Part shown: positions 1 through 8,188 of the stretch, one piece after another
How positions within the stretch are numbered: position 1 is the first letter of the stretch
Layout: every line of letters starts with the position of its first letter
Source of the DNA: JBCBZH01 sp039815415
GTDB taxonomy: Bacteria > Bacteroidota > Rhodothermia > Rhodothermales > Rubricoccaceae
NCBI GenBank assembly: GCA_039815415.1
Contig: JBCBZH010000007.1
Span: forward strand, 1-38,719
DNA: 38,719 nucleotides
Reading direction: 5' to 3'
Program-made: the position numbers and the translations under genes
Notes under the pieces: model-generated
What the model saw: the letters and a program-made list of their open reading frames with translations, nothing else
Databases searched by the model: none
What the model was told of the DNA's origin: nothing

Positions 1-2097
1 CTGGTGATCGCGCTCGGGCTCCTCGTCGATAATGCGATCGTGGTCGTGGAGGACGTCGCCCGGAGGGTCCGCGAGGGCCAACCGCCGCTCGAAGCCGCCG
101 CTGAGGGAGCCTCGCAGGTGGGGCCAGCCATCGTGGCGTCCACGGTGACAACAGTCCTCTCGTTTCTGCCGATGGTGTTCATGGGCGCTGGCGCAGGCGA
201 CTACATCCGCTCGCTTCCGCTGACCGTCATCTTCGCACTGGTCGCCTCGCTCGTCGTCTCGCTCACCGTTACCCCCACTCTAACGGGGTCGCTGTTCCGA
301 CGGACAGGGCCAGCCGCCCGGCTCGGCGGCCCACTCCAGCGGATGCTCGACCGCGAGCGCGACGGGCGCTACCGACGAACGCTGGATGCCGCTCTGGCGC
401 GACCGGCGTTCCCACTCACGATCGCCGTCGTCGCGCTGGTGGGCGCCGTGGCACTGGTGCCTCTCGTCGGTGTCAGCCTCTTCCCCAAAGCGGGGAAGCC
501 CATCTTCCTGCTCGACGTGACGACCGATGAAGGGACGTCGCTCGACCGCACCGACGAAGCGGTGGCGCACGTCGAGGAATGGCTTCGTCGTCAGCCCGAG
601 GTGGCGCACGTCGCTGCCAACGTGGGGCGCAGCAACCCATCCGTCTACTACAACGTGATCCCGCGGCGTGAGCGCTCCACGGTAGGCCAACTGCTCGTCG
701 AGGTCCACGATGCCGCCGATGTAGAGCCCTTGTCCAGGCTGGCGCTCACAGAGGCCGCGCAGCCGGGCGCACGCCTCGAGACCCAGGTTTTCGAGAACGG
801 CCCGCCGGTAGAAGCTCCGATCGCGATCAAGGTGATCGGGCCCGATCTGGAGGTGCTCCGCGAGATCGCAGGTGAAGTCGAGGCCGTCATCCGGGATACG
901 CCGGGTACCGAGGACGTGAACAATCCGCTGGGACAACCCCGGACAGACCTCCGCGTGGACGTCGACCGCGCGAAGGCGGGTCTGCTGGGCGTCCCGCTGG
1001 CGGCCATCGATGAAGCTGTCCTGCTGGCGCTGTCGGGCGTCCCGGTGGCGACGTATCGCGACGACGTCGGCGACGACATGCCGGTGGTCGCGCGGCTCCC
1101 ACTCCCTCCAGCGACGGATGACCCCGACGGCCCCACGGTGCGCCCCGGACTCGAGGCCTTCGATCGCGTCTCGGTCACGGCTATCAGTGGCGCCCGAGTC
1201 CCGCTGGCCCAACTGGCGACGCTCCGCCTCGAGCCCGAGCCTGCCCAGATCGACCACTTCGACCTCGAGCGCGCAGTGACCATCACAGCCGCTGCGGCGC
1301 CGGGCGTCAACGAGGTGTCAATCACCAACGAGGTCGTCGATGCCGTCCGGGCGTCGGTCGCGCTCCCGCCGGGATACCGGTTCTTTGTCGGCGGCAAGCT
1401 CGAAGCCCAGCAGGAGAACTTCTCATCTCTCGGGACAGCTCTGCTGGTGGCCCTCTTCGGCATCTTCGGTGTGCTCGTGCTCCAGTTCAGGTCTCTGGTG
1501 CAGCCAATGGTTGTCTTCGCTGCCATCCCGCTAACGGCCGTCGGCGCATTCCCTGCGCTCGCGTTGACGGGCTATTCGTTCAGCTTCACGGCGTTTATCG
1601 GATTGACGAGCCTCGTCGGCATCGTAGTCAACAACTCAATCCTGCTCGTAGACACTGCCAACCGGCTCGCGGCTGCGGGCGCTAGCGTCGGGGAAGCCAT
1701 CCGCGAGGCGGCGGAGCAACGGTTCGCGCCCATCCTTCTGACGACACTCACGACGGTCGGCGGCCTCATCCCGCTGGCGCTGACCCTGAGCGATCTCTGG
1801 ACGCCCCTGGCCGTCGTCATCATCGGAGGACTGCTCGCCTCGACGGGGCTGACGCTGATCGTGGTGCCGGTGCTCTATCACCTGCTCACTCGAGATGGCC
1901 CCTCCAATGCCAGCTCGGAACACGCCAGCTCGGAATACGAGGGCCAGGCTCCTGACCCCATCCCCGCCAAGGGCGAGTCGGTCGAGAATGAGCTGGCGAC
2001 CTCGGGCGACGGCCTCCCCGACGCTCCAGACCACATCGTGTCGCCTCACCTCGACGACCCGGAGCCGAGCGCAAGTGCCCCCACGAGACCGTCCTGA
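1..2097 (+). CDS. RND efflux transporter permease subunit, C-terminal two thirds (5' truncated)
   Basis: Inner-membrane proton-driven permease of the RND superfamily, most like the HAE1 (AcrB/MdtB) drug-efflux branch. The window opens inside TM4: the frame reads LVIALGLLVDNAIVVVED, the AcrB TM4 motif. Roughly the first 400 residues therefore lie outside the window. TM5-TM6 follow (STVTTVLSFLPMVFMG and VIFALVASLVVSLTVTP), then the second periplasmic porter half and TM7-TM12, with GLTSLVGIVVNNSILLVD as the TM10 motif. The second Asp of the AcrB DD pair is Asn, and the TM10 Lys is also Asn, so the proton relay differs from AcrB. The last ~65 residues are a hydrophilic Ser/Glu/Pro-rich tail with a short internal repeat (ASSEHASSEYEG). 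No periplasmic adaptor or outer-membrane partner is visible; they may lie upstream. Family certain, substrate unknown. Confidence 0.93.
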   Translation: MVIALGLLVDNAIVVVEDVARRVREGQPPLEAAAEGASQVGPAIVASTVTTVLSFLPMVFMGAGAGDYIRSLPLTVIFALVASLVVSLTVTPTLTGSLFRRTGPAARLGGPLQRMLDRERDGRYRRTLDAALARPAFPLTIAVVALVGAVALVPLVGVSLFPKAGKPIFLLDVTTDEGTSLDRTDEAVAHVEEWLRRQPEVAHVAANVGRSNPSVYYNVIPRRERSTVGQLLVEVHDAADVEPLSRLALTEAAQPGARLETQVFENGPPVEAPIAIKVIGPDLEVLREIAGEVEAVIRDTPGTEDVNNPLGQPRTDLRVDVDRAKAGLLGVPLAAIDEAVLLALSGVPVATYRDDVGDDMPVVARLPLPPATDDPDGPTVRPGLEAFDRVSVTAISGARVPLAQLATLRLEPEPAQIDHFDLERAVTITAAAAPGVNEVSITNEVVDAVRASVALPPGYRFFVGGKLEAQQENFSSLGTALLVALFGIFGVLVLQFRSLVQPMVVFAAIPLTAVGAFPALALTGYSFSFTAFIGLTSLVGIVVNNSILLVDTANRLAAAGASVGEAIREAAEQRFAPILLTTLTTVGGLIPLALTLSDLWTPLAVVIIGGLLASTGLTLIVVPVLYHLLTRDGPSNASSEHASSEYEGQAPDPIPAKGESVENELATSGDGLPDAPDHIVSPHLDDPEPSASAPTRPS

Positions 2098-2200
2098 GCC
2101 CTCCAGCTGCGGTGAAAGAGCAGGCCGTCAGAGGCAAGCGTGTGCGGCGAGCCTCTGGCTTGGATGAGCCAGTGCAACTCCCGGTACGAGCCCGAACGCG

Positions 2201-3439
2201 CTACCCGAACAACCCACGCACGGTCCCCAGCCCGTTGACCAGTGCGTCCACATCCTGACGGGTGTTGTAGAAGGCGAACGAGGCGCGGACGGTGCCCGGC
2301 ACGTCGAAGCGGTCCATGATGGGCTGGGCGCAGTGGTGGCCGGTGCGGACGGCGATGCCGAGGCGATCCAGGACAGTCCCGGCGTCGTATGGGTGGATGC
2401 CATCGACCATGAACGAGATGGCGCCCGCGCGGTGCTTCGGGGTGCCGATGAAGCGGAGGCCTGGCACCGTCGCCAGCTCGGCTTCGGCGTACGCGAGCAG
2501 ATCCGCTTCGTAGGCCGCGACGGCGTCCATGCCGATGTCCATCAAGTAGTCGAGGGCCGTCCCCAGCCCAATGCCGCCTGCTACGTGCGGTGTCCCCGCC
2601 TCAAACTTGGTCGGCAGCCCGGCATAGGTCGTCTCCTCAAATGTCACGCGGTCGATCATGTCGCCGCCGCCCTGGTAGGGAGGCAGCTTCTCGAGCCATG
2701 CCTCGCGGCCCCAAAGCGCTCCGATGCCCGTCGGGCCGAAGGTCTTGTGGCCCGAGAAGACGAAGAAGTCGGCCTCGAGCTGGCGAACGTCGACCGGCGC
2801 GTGCGGCGCCGCCTGGGCGCCGTCGACGAGCACCGCAGCATCGACTGCCTTCGCAGCAGCGACGATGGGCGCCAGCTCGACGACCGTGCCCAGCGCGTTC
2901 GAGGTGTGCGTGACCGCGACGAGCTTTGTCCGGTCGGTGATGATGGCATCCAACGAGCTGAGGTCCAGGTCGCCGGACTCGAGGACCGGAATCACTTTGA
3001 GGGTGGCGCCGGTGCGCTGGCAGAGCATCTGCCACGGGACGATGTTGGCGTGGTGCTCGATGGCACTCACCACGATCTCGTCGCCCTCTTCCACCATCCC
3101 GGTGAACCCCCAAGCCACAAGATTGATGGCATCCGTCGTTCCGCGTGTGAACACCACCTCGTGCGCATGCTCGGCTCCGATAAAGCGCTGGATGCTCCGC
3201 CGTGCTGTCTCATAGGACTCGGTACCCTCCGAGCTGAGGTAGTGAACGCCTCGGTGGACGTTGGCGTTCTCGTTGGCGTAGTACGAGGCCAGCCGGTCCA
3301 GCACCACCTGCGGCTTCTGCGTGGTTGCCGCATTGTCGAGGTAGATGAGTGGTTTGTCGTCGTAGACCGTCCGCGAGAGAATGGGAAAGTCCGCGCGGAG
3401 GCGCTGAACGTCGAGCGGGGCGGTGGCAGCGTTGGCCAT
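2201..3439 (-). CDS. sufS: Cysteine desulfurase SufS (group II)
   Basis: PLP-dependent enzyme that removes sulfur from L-cysteine as a protein persulfide for Fe-S cluster assembly in the cytosol. Numbered from the chosen start, the 412-residue protein has the group II hallmarks: LDNAATTQKP near the N-terminus, EHHANIVPW (ring-stacking His about 129), the PLP Lys in FSGHKTFGPTG (K232), and the catalytic Cys in RTGHHCAQP (C370). Length matches SufS (about 406-420). The open frame continues upstream to 3568, but that extension (Arg/Trp-rich) has no counterpart in the family, so the ATG at 3439 (MANAATAPLDV) was chosen. No suf neighbours are visible: the gene is alone, divergent from the LytTR regulator. 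A class V desulfurase acting on selenocysteine is the only real alternative. Confidence 0.95.
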   Translation of the reverse strand: MANAATAPLDVQRLRADFPILSRTVYDDKPLIYLDNAATTQKPQVVLDRLASYYANENANVHRGVHYLSSEGTESYETARRSIQRFIGAEHAHEVVFTRGTTDAINLVAWGFTGMVEEGDEIVVSAIEHHANIVPWQMLCQRTGATLKVIPVLESGDLDLSSLDAIITDRTKLVAVTHTSNALGTVVELAPIVAAAKAVDAAVLVDGAQAAPHAPVDVRQLEADFFVFSGHKTFGPTGIGALWGREAWLEKLPPYQGGGDMIDRVTFEETTYAGLPTKFEAGTPHVAGGIGLGTALDYLMDIGMDAVAAYEADLLAYAEAELATVPGLRFIGTPKHRAGAISFMVDGIHPYDAGTVLDRLGIAVRTGHHCAQPIMDRFDVPGTVRASFAFYNTRQDVDALVNGLGTVRGLFG

Positions 3440-3536
3440 GATGTCGAGCACAGGTCGTTGATCCAAGAAACGCCCGATGCCCTCCCGGGTGCCCCACGTG
3501 CGCCCTGCTCCATTCCGTCTTCTCGAACGCCTCTTC

Positions 3537-3563
3537 CCAATGGTCCCACAGAAGGCCCATTGG
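3537..3563. promoter_or_regulatory. Inverted repeat in the sufS / TPR-LytTR divergent intergenic region
   Basis: A perfect 7-bp dyad, CCAATGG (3537-3543) and CCATTGG (3557-3563), with a 13-bp spacer. It lies about 100 bp upstream of the sufS start and 65 bp upstream of the LytTR-protein start. The size and position fit an operator, but no cognate regulator is identified. It does not resemble an Iron-sulfur regulator (IscR) site that I recognise. Confidence 0.3.
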
Positions 3564-3627
3564 ACCACTGCGAATTGGAACGTGCCGCAACCAAGGCGTA
3601 TTCACAAGCAGGATCGCCAGCTCGTTC

Positions 3628-5331
3628 ATGCCTCACGAGATCGCTGCAGCCTCGTTCGTCTTTCTCGGAAGCGCGGAAGCGGATGCTCCATTTCTCACTG
3701 GGCTCCGTGCCGATCTGCTGTCGGCTCTCGCCACGCGGCCTGGCCTCAAGGTCTACTCCGCGTCCTTTGATCCGATGCTCGACGCGGACTACACCGGGCA
3801 CACGCTCCAGATCGCTGTCACCCGCACCGAGACGCACCTGCATCTGCTGTGCAGCGTCCACGCCCCGTCACTCCCGACGCGCGCTGATGCTCTCACCCTC
3901 GAGCTGGCGATGCTCTCGACAGCGGCCTGTCGGATTGCAGAACGGGTCCTTGGGCTTCTCGACGGGCGGGCAGCCTCCTCTCCACGCCCTCGCCCGCAAG
4001 CCGCGCTCTCGCAGGCAGCGTACGAACATCTTCTGCTCGGCAGGCACCATGCCAGCGCATTCACGCCCGCCGGGAACGAGGCTGCCCTCGAACATCTTCG
4101 GGCCGTGCTGGACGAGGTGCCGTCCTACGCACCGGCGCTGGCCGCGCTGGCTGCGATCACGTTTCAGCAGATCCGCTACGGCACCCTCGGCGCTTCGCAC
4201 TACACCTCGGTTCAAGATGCTGCCGAAGCGGCCATCGACGCCGACCCCGCGAATGTCCAGGCGCATGTCATTCGCGCGCTGGTGGGGATGTACCATGACC
4301 GGGACTTCCGTGCCGCCGCCGATGCGTTCGGAGACGCTCTCGCGCTGGACCGCGACCATGTGGACGTGCTCAAGGAATACGCCTGGCTCCTTTGCGCCAC
4401 CGGCCACGACGTCGAAGCCATTCGCGCCATCGACCGGGCGCTGGAGTATGACCCGATCTCGGTGGACCTGCTCTGCACGAAGGCCAGCCTCTACCGCTAC
4501 GCCCACGATCCAGCCTCGGCTCTGAGGCTCTACCGCCGCGCCCACGCGCTTGACCTCCGCTACGCTCGGGCCATCGAAGGCATCGCGTCGATGGCATCTG
4601 TTCTCGGCGACCGCGATGATGCCTTTCGCTACCTCGACCTCTACCGCCGCCACGCCCCAAACCGCAACTGGCGCTACCGGCTGATGGGCGAGATCGCCGC
4701 CCGCTTCGGAGACGAGGCTCTGTTCGCCGAAGCCATCCGGCTGATGGACGCCTACGCCCTCGAGCACCCCGAAGCCGACCTCTCGGCGGACCTCGCCAGC
4801 GTCTACGCGGCTACCGATCCCGACCGGGCAATGCGACACCTCACGGATGCCTTCCACCACGGCATCGGCTTCGTCTCCGTCCTTCGTTATCCCACCTTCG
4901 ACCCGCTCCGGAGCCTCGACGCCTATCGCCAACTCGTTGCGAGCCTAGACCTCAACATCGACGTGCCGGAGTTGGTGGTCTCGCGAACGCGAGTGCTCCG
5001 CTTTGCCGAGGGCACGGCTGACGAGCTGGTGCTGCCGCACACGGCGTTTCTCTACGCCGAGGCCCAGCGGAACTACGTCATGGTTCACGCCGCACGCGGG
5101 AGCCGACGCACGCGACACTTGCTCCGTACGTCTCTCTCTGCTCTCGTGGACCGGCTGGCAGAGCCCGATTGGATGCGCGTGCACCACTCGTTCGTGGTCA
5201 ACCTCGCGCAGCCGGGCTGGCGGCTGGAGGGCAACGCCCACACGGCGACGCTACAACTGGACCGGCAGAACGTGGAGGTGCCGGTTTCGCGGGCGCGCTA
5301 CCGCGAGGTCCGTGACGCGCTGGCGGCCTAA
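3628..5331 (+). CDS. TPR-repeat protein with C-terminal LytTR DNA-binding domain
   Basis: Predicted cytosolic transcription regulator of 567 residues. Residues about 1-120 form an alpha/beta region resembling the N-terminal part of one-component TPR regulators. Residues about 135-450 are TPR-like helical repeats (for example ALEHLRAVLDEVPSYAPALAAL, AIDRALEYDPISVDLL, ALRLYRRAHALDLRYARA). Residues about 465-567 are a LytTR domain: FLYAEAQRNYVMVH, LLRTSLSALVDRL, MRVHHSFVVNL and PVSRARYREV follow the LytTR strand-helix pattern. There is no receiver domain, signal peptide or TM segment, so it is not a classical LytR/AlgR response regulator. TPRs usually bind proteins or peptides; the ligand here is unknown. 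It is transcribed away from sufS and followed after 107 bp by the SRPBCC-dehalogenase chain, which could be a target (inference only). Confidence 0.85.
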   Translation: MPHEIAAASFVFLGSAEADAPFLTGLRADLLSALATRPGLKVYSASFDPMLDADYTGHTLQIAVTRTETHLHLLCSVHAPSLPTRADALTLELAMLSTAACRIAERVLGLLDGRAASSPRPRPQAALSQAAYEHLLLGRHHASAFTPAGNEAALEHLRAVLDEVPSYAPALAALAAITFQQIRYGTLGASHYTSVQDAAEAAIDADPANVQAHVIRALVGMYHDRDFRAAADAFGDALALDRDHVDVLKEYAWLLCATGHDVEAIRAIDRALEYDPISVDLLCTKASLYRYAHDPASALRLYRRAHALDLRYARAIEGIASMASVLGDRDDAFRYLDLYRRHAPNRNWRYRLMGEIAARFGDEALFAEAIRLMDAYALEHPEADLSADLASVYAATDPDRAMRHLTDAFHHGIGFVSVLRYPTFDPLRSLDAYRQLVASLDLNIDVPELVVSRTRVLRFAEGTADELVLPHTAFLYAEAQRNYVMVHAARGSRRTRHLLRTSLSALVDRLAEPDWMRVHHSFVVNLAQPGWRLEGNAHTATLQLDRQNVEVPVSRARYREVRDALAA

Positions 5332-5438
5332 GGCCACACCGTCTTCCCAAGCGTCCCACCAGCTTCCCGCAGGCATCATCCCAGGCGGAAGACCGGGCGG
5401 CTCTGGCATACCGTGGACCCATCTCAACCCCACACCTC

Positions 5439-5924
5439 ATGCCTACTGTCAGCGTCAACCGCGCCATCAACGCCCCGTCCTCCGCCGTCTGGGCTGTCCT
5501 GAACGACTTTGGCTCCATCCACCAGTTCCACCCCGCCGTCAACCATAGCGAGCGAACCAACAGCGCGCCCATGGGGGTCGGCGCCGAGCGCACCTGCCAG
5601 TTCGACAACGGCCCCATCCACGAGCGCGTCGTCGGGTATGAGCCAGGACGGCGAATGGAGATCGAGATCTATGAGACCGGACCGTTTCCGCTCAAGAGCG
5701 CCGTCGCCACGTTCCTCGTGGAGGTACTCGACGGCGGCACAACCCGCATCACGATGACCACTGACTTCACGCCCAAGTTCGGCCCAGTCGGCCGCCTCAT
5801 GGGGCCAATGATGAAGGCCCAGTTTGGCAAGATGATGGACGGCATCCTCAAAGGGCTGGAGGACTTCGTCGTGTCCGGTGCAACCGCGGGAGCCTCTACA
5901 CCTGTCCCCGCCGCGCAGCCATGA
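5439..5924 (+). CDS. SRPBCC (polyketide cyclase/START-like) family protein
   Basis: Soluble 161-residue protein with the START/Bet v1 helix-grip fold. The opening VNRAINAPSSAVWAVLNDFGSIHQFHP is the typical first strand plus helix, followed by paired strands (ERVVGYEPGRRMEIEIYE and TTRITMTTDFTPK) and a long amphipathic C-terminal helix (GPMMKAQFGKMMDGILKGLEDFV). Members bind hydrophobic small molecules or act as cyclases/hydratases; substrate cannot be read from sequence. Its TGA overlaps the ATG of the downstream dehalogenase by ATGA (5921-5924), so the two are translationally coupled. It is probably the first gene of a four-gene chain. The ~12-residue Ala/Pro tail looks disordered. Confidence 0.88.
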   Translation: MPTVSVNRAINAPSSAVWAVLNDFGSIHQFHPAVNHSERTNSAPMGVGAERTCQFDNGPIHERVVGYEPGRRMEIEIYETGPFPLKSAVATFLVEVLDGGTTRITMTTDFTPKFGPVGRLMGPMMKAQFGKMMDGILKGLEDFVVSGATAGASTPVPAAQP

Positions 5925-6838
5925 CCGACTGGACCTTCGGCGGCACGTGGCCGCACACACCCCGCTATTTCGACCACCCCGACGGCCGGATGCACTACGT
6001 CGATGTCGGCTCCCGCGAGGCGCCGCCGATCGTGATGGTGCACGGCAACCCGACGTGGGGCTACCTCTGGCGCCAGTTCATCGCTGCCGTCACCGAGTCG
6101 GGCTTCCGCGCCATCGTGCCAGACCACCTCGGGTTCGGTCGCTCGGACAAGCCCGATGACGCCCGGCTCTACGAAGTACCCCGCCACGCCGATCGCCTCG
6201 ATGCGCTCCTCGAGTCTCTTGACCTGCACGATGCAACCGTCATCGTGCAGGACTGGGGCGGCCCCATCGGGCTGGCGTGGGCTGCCCGCCACTCTGAGCG
6301 CGTCCGCAGCCTCGTCATCCTCAACACGTTCTGCCACCGCCCGCCGGGCGACGTCCCGCTGCCGCTTCCGCTCAAACTGTTCCGCACGCCGGGCATCGGC
6401 GAGCTGATGGTGAAGGGATTCAACGCCTTTACCAGGCTGTTCCTGTTCGGCGAGGGAACCGTCCACTCCGACCGCCTGGGAGCGAACGAGCGGGCTGCCT
6501 ACCTCGCCCCGCACCCCACGTGGGCCTCGCGGACCTCAGTCCTGGTGTTCCCTCGTGAGATTCCCGCCAGCTCGACGGGCCGCGTGGCGGACTTCACTGC
6601 CGAGGTCCACGACCAGCTGGTGCCCGCCTTCCGCAAGAAGCCGGTGCTCATCGCGTGGCCGATGAAGGACACCGCCTTCCGCCGTGACGTCCTCGACGAC
6701 CTCTGGCTCCCGGACTTCCCGCACGCCGAGGTCGTCCGCGTGGAGGACGCTGGGCACTACATCCAGGAGGACGCGCACGAGGTCGTGATTCCGCACCTGC
6801 TCACGCACCTCGCGAGCCTCGCTCCAGTCTCGGTATGA
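5921..6838 (+). CDS. Haloalkane dehalogenase-type alpha/beta hydrolase
   Basis: 305-residue alpha/beta-hydrolase with all haloalkane dehalogenase (HLD) signature residues. Nucleophile Asp111 and the first halide-binding Trp112 lie in VQDWGGP. The second halide ligand Asn43 is in HGNPTW. Acid Asp250 is in WPMKDTAF, after strand 7, and the base His279 is in EDAGHY. The Asn/Trp halide pair with acid after strand 7 is the HLD-III arrangement. Such enzymes hydrolyse C-halogen bonds to alcohol plus halide, though many family members have no known natural substrate. The gene overlaps its neighbours on both sides by ATGA (5921-5924 and 6835-6838). A halogenase-like flavoenzyme lies about 1.3 kb downstream, which makes a halogen role more plausible, but ester or epoxide hydrolysis cannot be excluded. 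Confidence 0.87.
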   Translation: MTDWTFGGTWPHTPRYFDHPDGRMHYVDVGSREAPPIVMVHGNPTWGYLWRQFIAAVTESGFRAIVPDHLGFGRSDKPDDARLYEVPRHADRLDALLESLDLHDATVIVQDWGGPIGLAWAARHSERVRSLVILNTFCHRPPGDVPLPLPLKLFRTPGIGELMVKGFNAFTRLFLFGEGTVHSDRLGANERAAYLAPHPTWASRTSVLVFPREIPASSTGRVADFTAEVHDQLVPAFRKKPVLIAWPMKDTAFRRDVLDDLWLPDFPHAEVVRVEDAGHYIQEDAHEVVIPHLLTHLASLAPVSV

Positions 6839-7272
6839 TCGCCGTCGACCACCCTGAGCTGGCGGCCGTCAATGCCCGACGCGCCACCAGCCCGAACGGG
6901 CCCGGCCACTTCTTCCTGACGGAGAAGGGGCGTGGCGTTCGCATCCGACTGGATCACATGCTCCTCGCCGAGACCGATCGCGCCGTCGTTCTCAAGGAGG
7001 TTGGACGCACAGTCTATGACCCGGTCTTCTATGTCCCGCGCGAAGACGTGGCGATGGGCCAGCTCGTCCCCGTCCCGAGCCTGACGACACACTGCCCTGT
7101 GAAAGGCGCCGCGAGCTACTTCGCGCTGGCGGGAGAGGATGCTCCGTGGATCGCGTGGAGCTATGAGACGCCCGTCCCGTATGCCGAGGCCATCTCCGGT
7201 CTTCTCGCCTTCGACACCTCCCGCGTGACGCTCGAGATCGCGCCGACGGCCCTGACCTGCCCCCTCCCGTGA
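6835..7272 (+). CDS. DUF427 domain-containing protein
   Basis: 145-residue soluble protein with one DUF427 domain. The diagnostic segments are all present: RLDHMLLAETDRAVVLKE, VYDPVFYVPREDV, the THCPVKGAASYFAL block, and DAPWIAWSYETP followed by ISGLLAFD. The family has a small beta-rich fold of unknown function, often near oxidoreductases. The start is set by the 4-bp ATGA overlap with the dehalogenase stop, implying coupled translation and a shared role. The stop in turn abuts the next small ORF. The N-terminal ~25 residues before the domain contain an SPNGPGHFF segment. Function unknown. Confidence 0.88.
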   Translation: MIAVDHPELAAVNARRATSPNGPGHFFLTEKGRGVRIRLDHMLLAETDRAVVLKEVGRTVYDPVFYVPREDVAMGQLVPVPSLTTHCPVKGAASYFALAGEDAPWIAWSYETPVPYAEAISGLLAFDTSRVTLEIAPTALTCPLP

Positions 7273-7556
7273 TGACTCCTTGCCTCTGCCTCGCCCTCAC
7301 CACTCAGACCTCTATTCGCCAGCCCGTCCGAATGCACACCGCCTGGGCGAGCGAGCACGACCTCGCCAGTTCGTCTCCAGCGTTTCACGACACACGGATT
7401 GCCTCTCTCCTCCCGGTAGACATCGAGAGCGACTTCATGCCAGACGAGCTGCGCTGGGTAGGGCCTCCGCCAGCCATGTGGGGGCTCCTCGCCATGACGA
7501 TGGCCACGCTCGCACCGCTGTTTCTGGCCCTTGTGCTGGCAGCAGGCCTCCCATGA
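7272..7556 (+). CDS. Small putative membrane protein, hypothetical
   Basis: Candidate ORF of 94 residues that begins at an ATG overlapping the DUF427 stop (TGATG), with a GTG one codon upstream as alternative start. The C-terminus is a single convincing membrane segment (MWGLLAMTMATLAPLFLALVLAAG) preceded by an acidic and Pro-rich linker (ESDFMPDELRWVGPPP). That hydrophobic stretch and the tight coupling favour a real gene. The N-terminal half has no recognisable fold, and could be non-coding. It sits 67 bp upstream of the marR-type gene. I recognise no family. Confidence 0.42.
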   Translation: MTPCLCLALTTQTSIRQPVRMHTAWASEHDLASSSPAFHDTRIASLLPVDIESDFMPDELRWVGPPPAMWGLLAMTMATLAPLFLALVLAAGLP

Positions 7557-7622
7557 GCGCTCTCCCAGGTCCGGCGCGGCATCTGGCTCCATCGGTATCG
7601 TACGAGGCGCCCCTCGCCTCCC

Positions 7623-8093
7623 ATGCCCGACCTCATCTCCGACGTCTCTTCGCTCGACCTCGCGCTGGCGTACCGCATCCACCGGATGGCGCGGCGGCTC
7701 CGCGTCCACCTCGTGCGGCTGCTCGCCGAGCACGCCCCGGAGATCTCGCCCGAGCAGTGGTTTTTGCTCTTCCGGCTCCACGAACGCGACGGCCGCAGCC
7801 AGTCCGAGCTGACCGACCCGGTGCTGGACGACCGGCCCAACGTCTCTCGGCAGGTCGCCGGGCTCATTCGTACCGGCCACATCGAGCGCCAGCCCGACCC
7901 GGCCGATGGCCGTCGCTTCCAGCTGTTCCTGACCGACGCTGGACGCGAGCGGGTCGAGCAGGTCCTTCCCGTGATTGTGGAAACACGCCGGGCACTGTTT
8001 TCGAGCGTTCCGCCGGACGCCCTCCAGACCTTCTCCGACGTGCTGGCGACTCTGGAGACCGAACTCCTCAGCTCCGAGGAACCCACGGCATGA
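7623..8093 (+). CDS. MarR-family transcriptional regulator
   Basis: 156-residue winged-helix regulator of the MarR family. Helices at the N-terminus (ALAYRIHRMARRLRVHLVRLLAEHAP) form the dimer interface. The HTH is ISPEQWFLLFRLHERDGRSQSELTD ... RPNVSRQVAGLIRTGHIERQPD, and the wing carries the classic D-x-R motif (DPADGRRFQLFLTDAGRE). A long C-terminal helix completes the dimer domain. MarR proteins usually repress their own or a neighbouring gene and are released by a small ligand or oxidation; this one has no Cys, so a thiol switch is unlikely. The next gene, a halogenase-like flavoenzyme 95 bp downstream, has two palindromes of MarR type over its promoter (8136-8179), making it the likely target. 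Confidence 0.93.
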   Translation: MPDLISDVSSLDLALAYRIHRMARRLRVHLVRLLAEHAPEISPEQWFLLFRLHERDGRSQSELTDPVLDDRPNVSRQVAGLIRTGHIERQPDPADGRRFQLFLTDAGRERVEQVLPVIVETRRALFSSVPPDALQTFSDVLATLETELLSSEEPTA

Positions 8094-8135
8094 TCCTCGC
8101 CACGGCCCGGATGGCTAGGGGCATGAACACATCTT

Positions 8136-8179
8136 GTTGCCGAAGCAACTTAATGAAAGTATACTGTTGCCTCGGCAAC
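8136..8179 (+). promoter_or_regulatory. Sigma70-like promoter overlapped by two MarR-type palindromic operators
   Basis: Two copies of GTTGC-N4-GCAAC lie at 8136-8149 and 8166-8179, exactly 30 bp apart (about three helical turns). The sequence between and within them contains a promoter-like pair: TTGCCG (8138-8143) and TATACT (8160-8165) with 16-bp spacing. Operator 1 covers the -35 element and operator 2 abuts the -10 element, ending 9 nt before the ATG of the halogenase-like gene. Binding by the adjacent MarR protein would block transcription. The palindromes are seen directly; the regulator assignment is inference. Confidence 0.7.
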
Positions 8180-8188
8180 TAAACAATC

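Noticed and set aside
2333..4525. 730-codon open frame opposite sufS running into the LytTR gene
   Set aside because: Crosses two well-supported genes in other frames and has no family features.
7280..8182. 300-codon Arg/Pro-rich frame overlapping the small membrane ORF and the MarR gene
   Set aside because: Composition is that of out-of-frame GC-rich DNA, and it overlaps a certain MarR gene.
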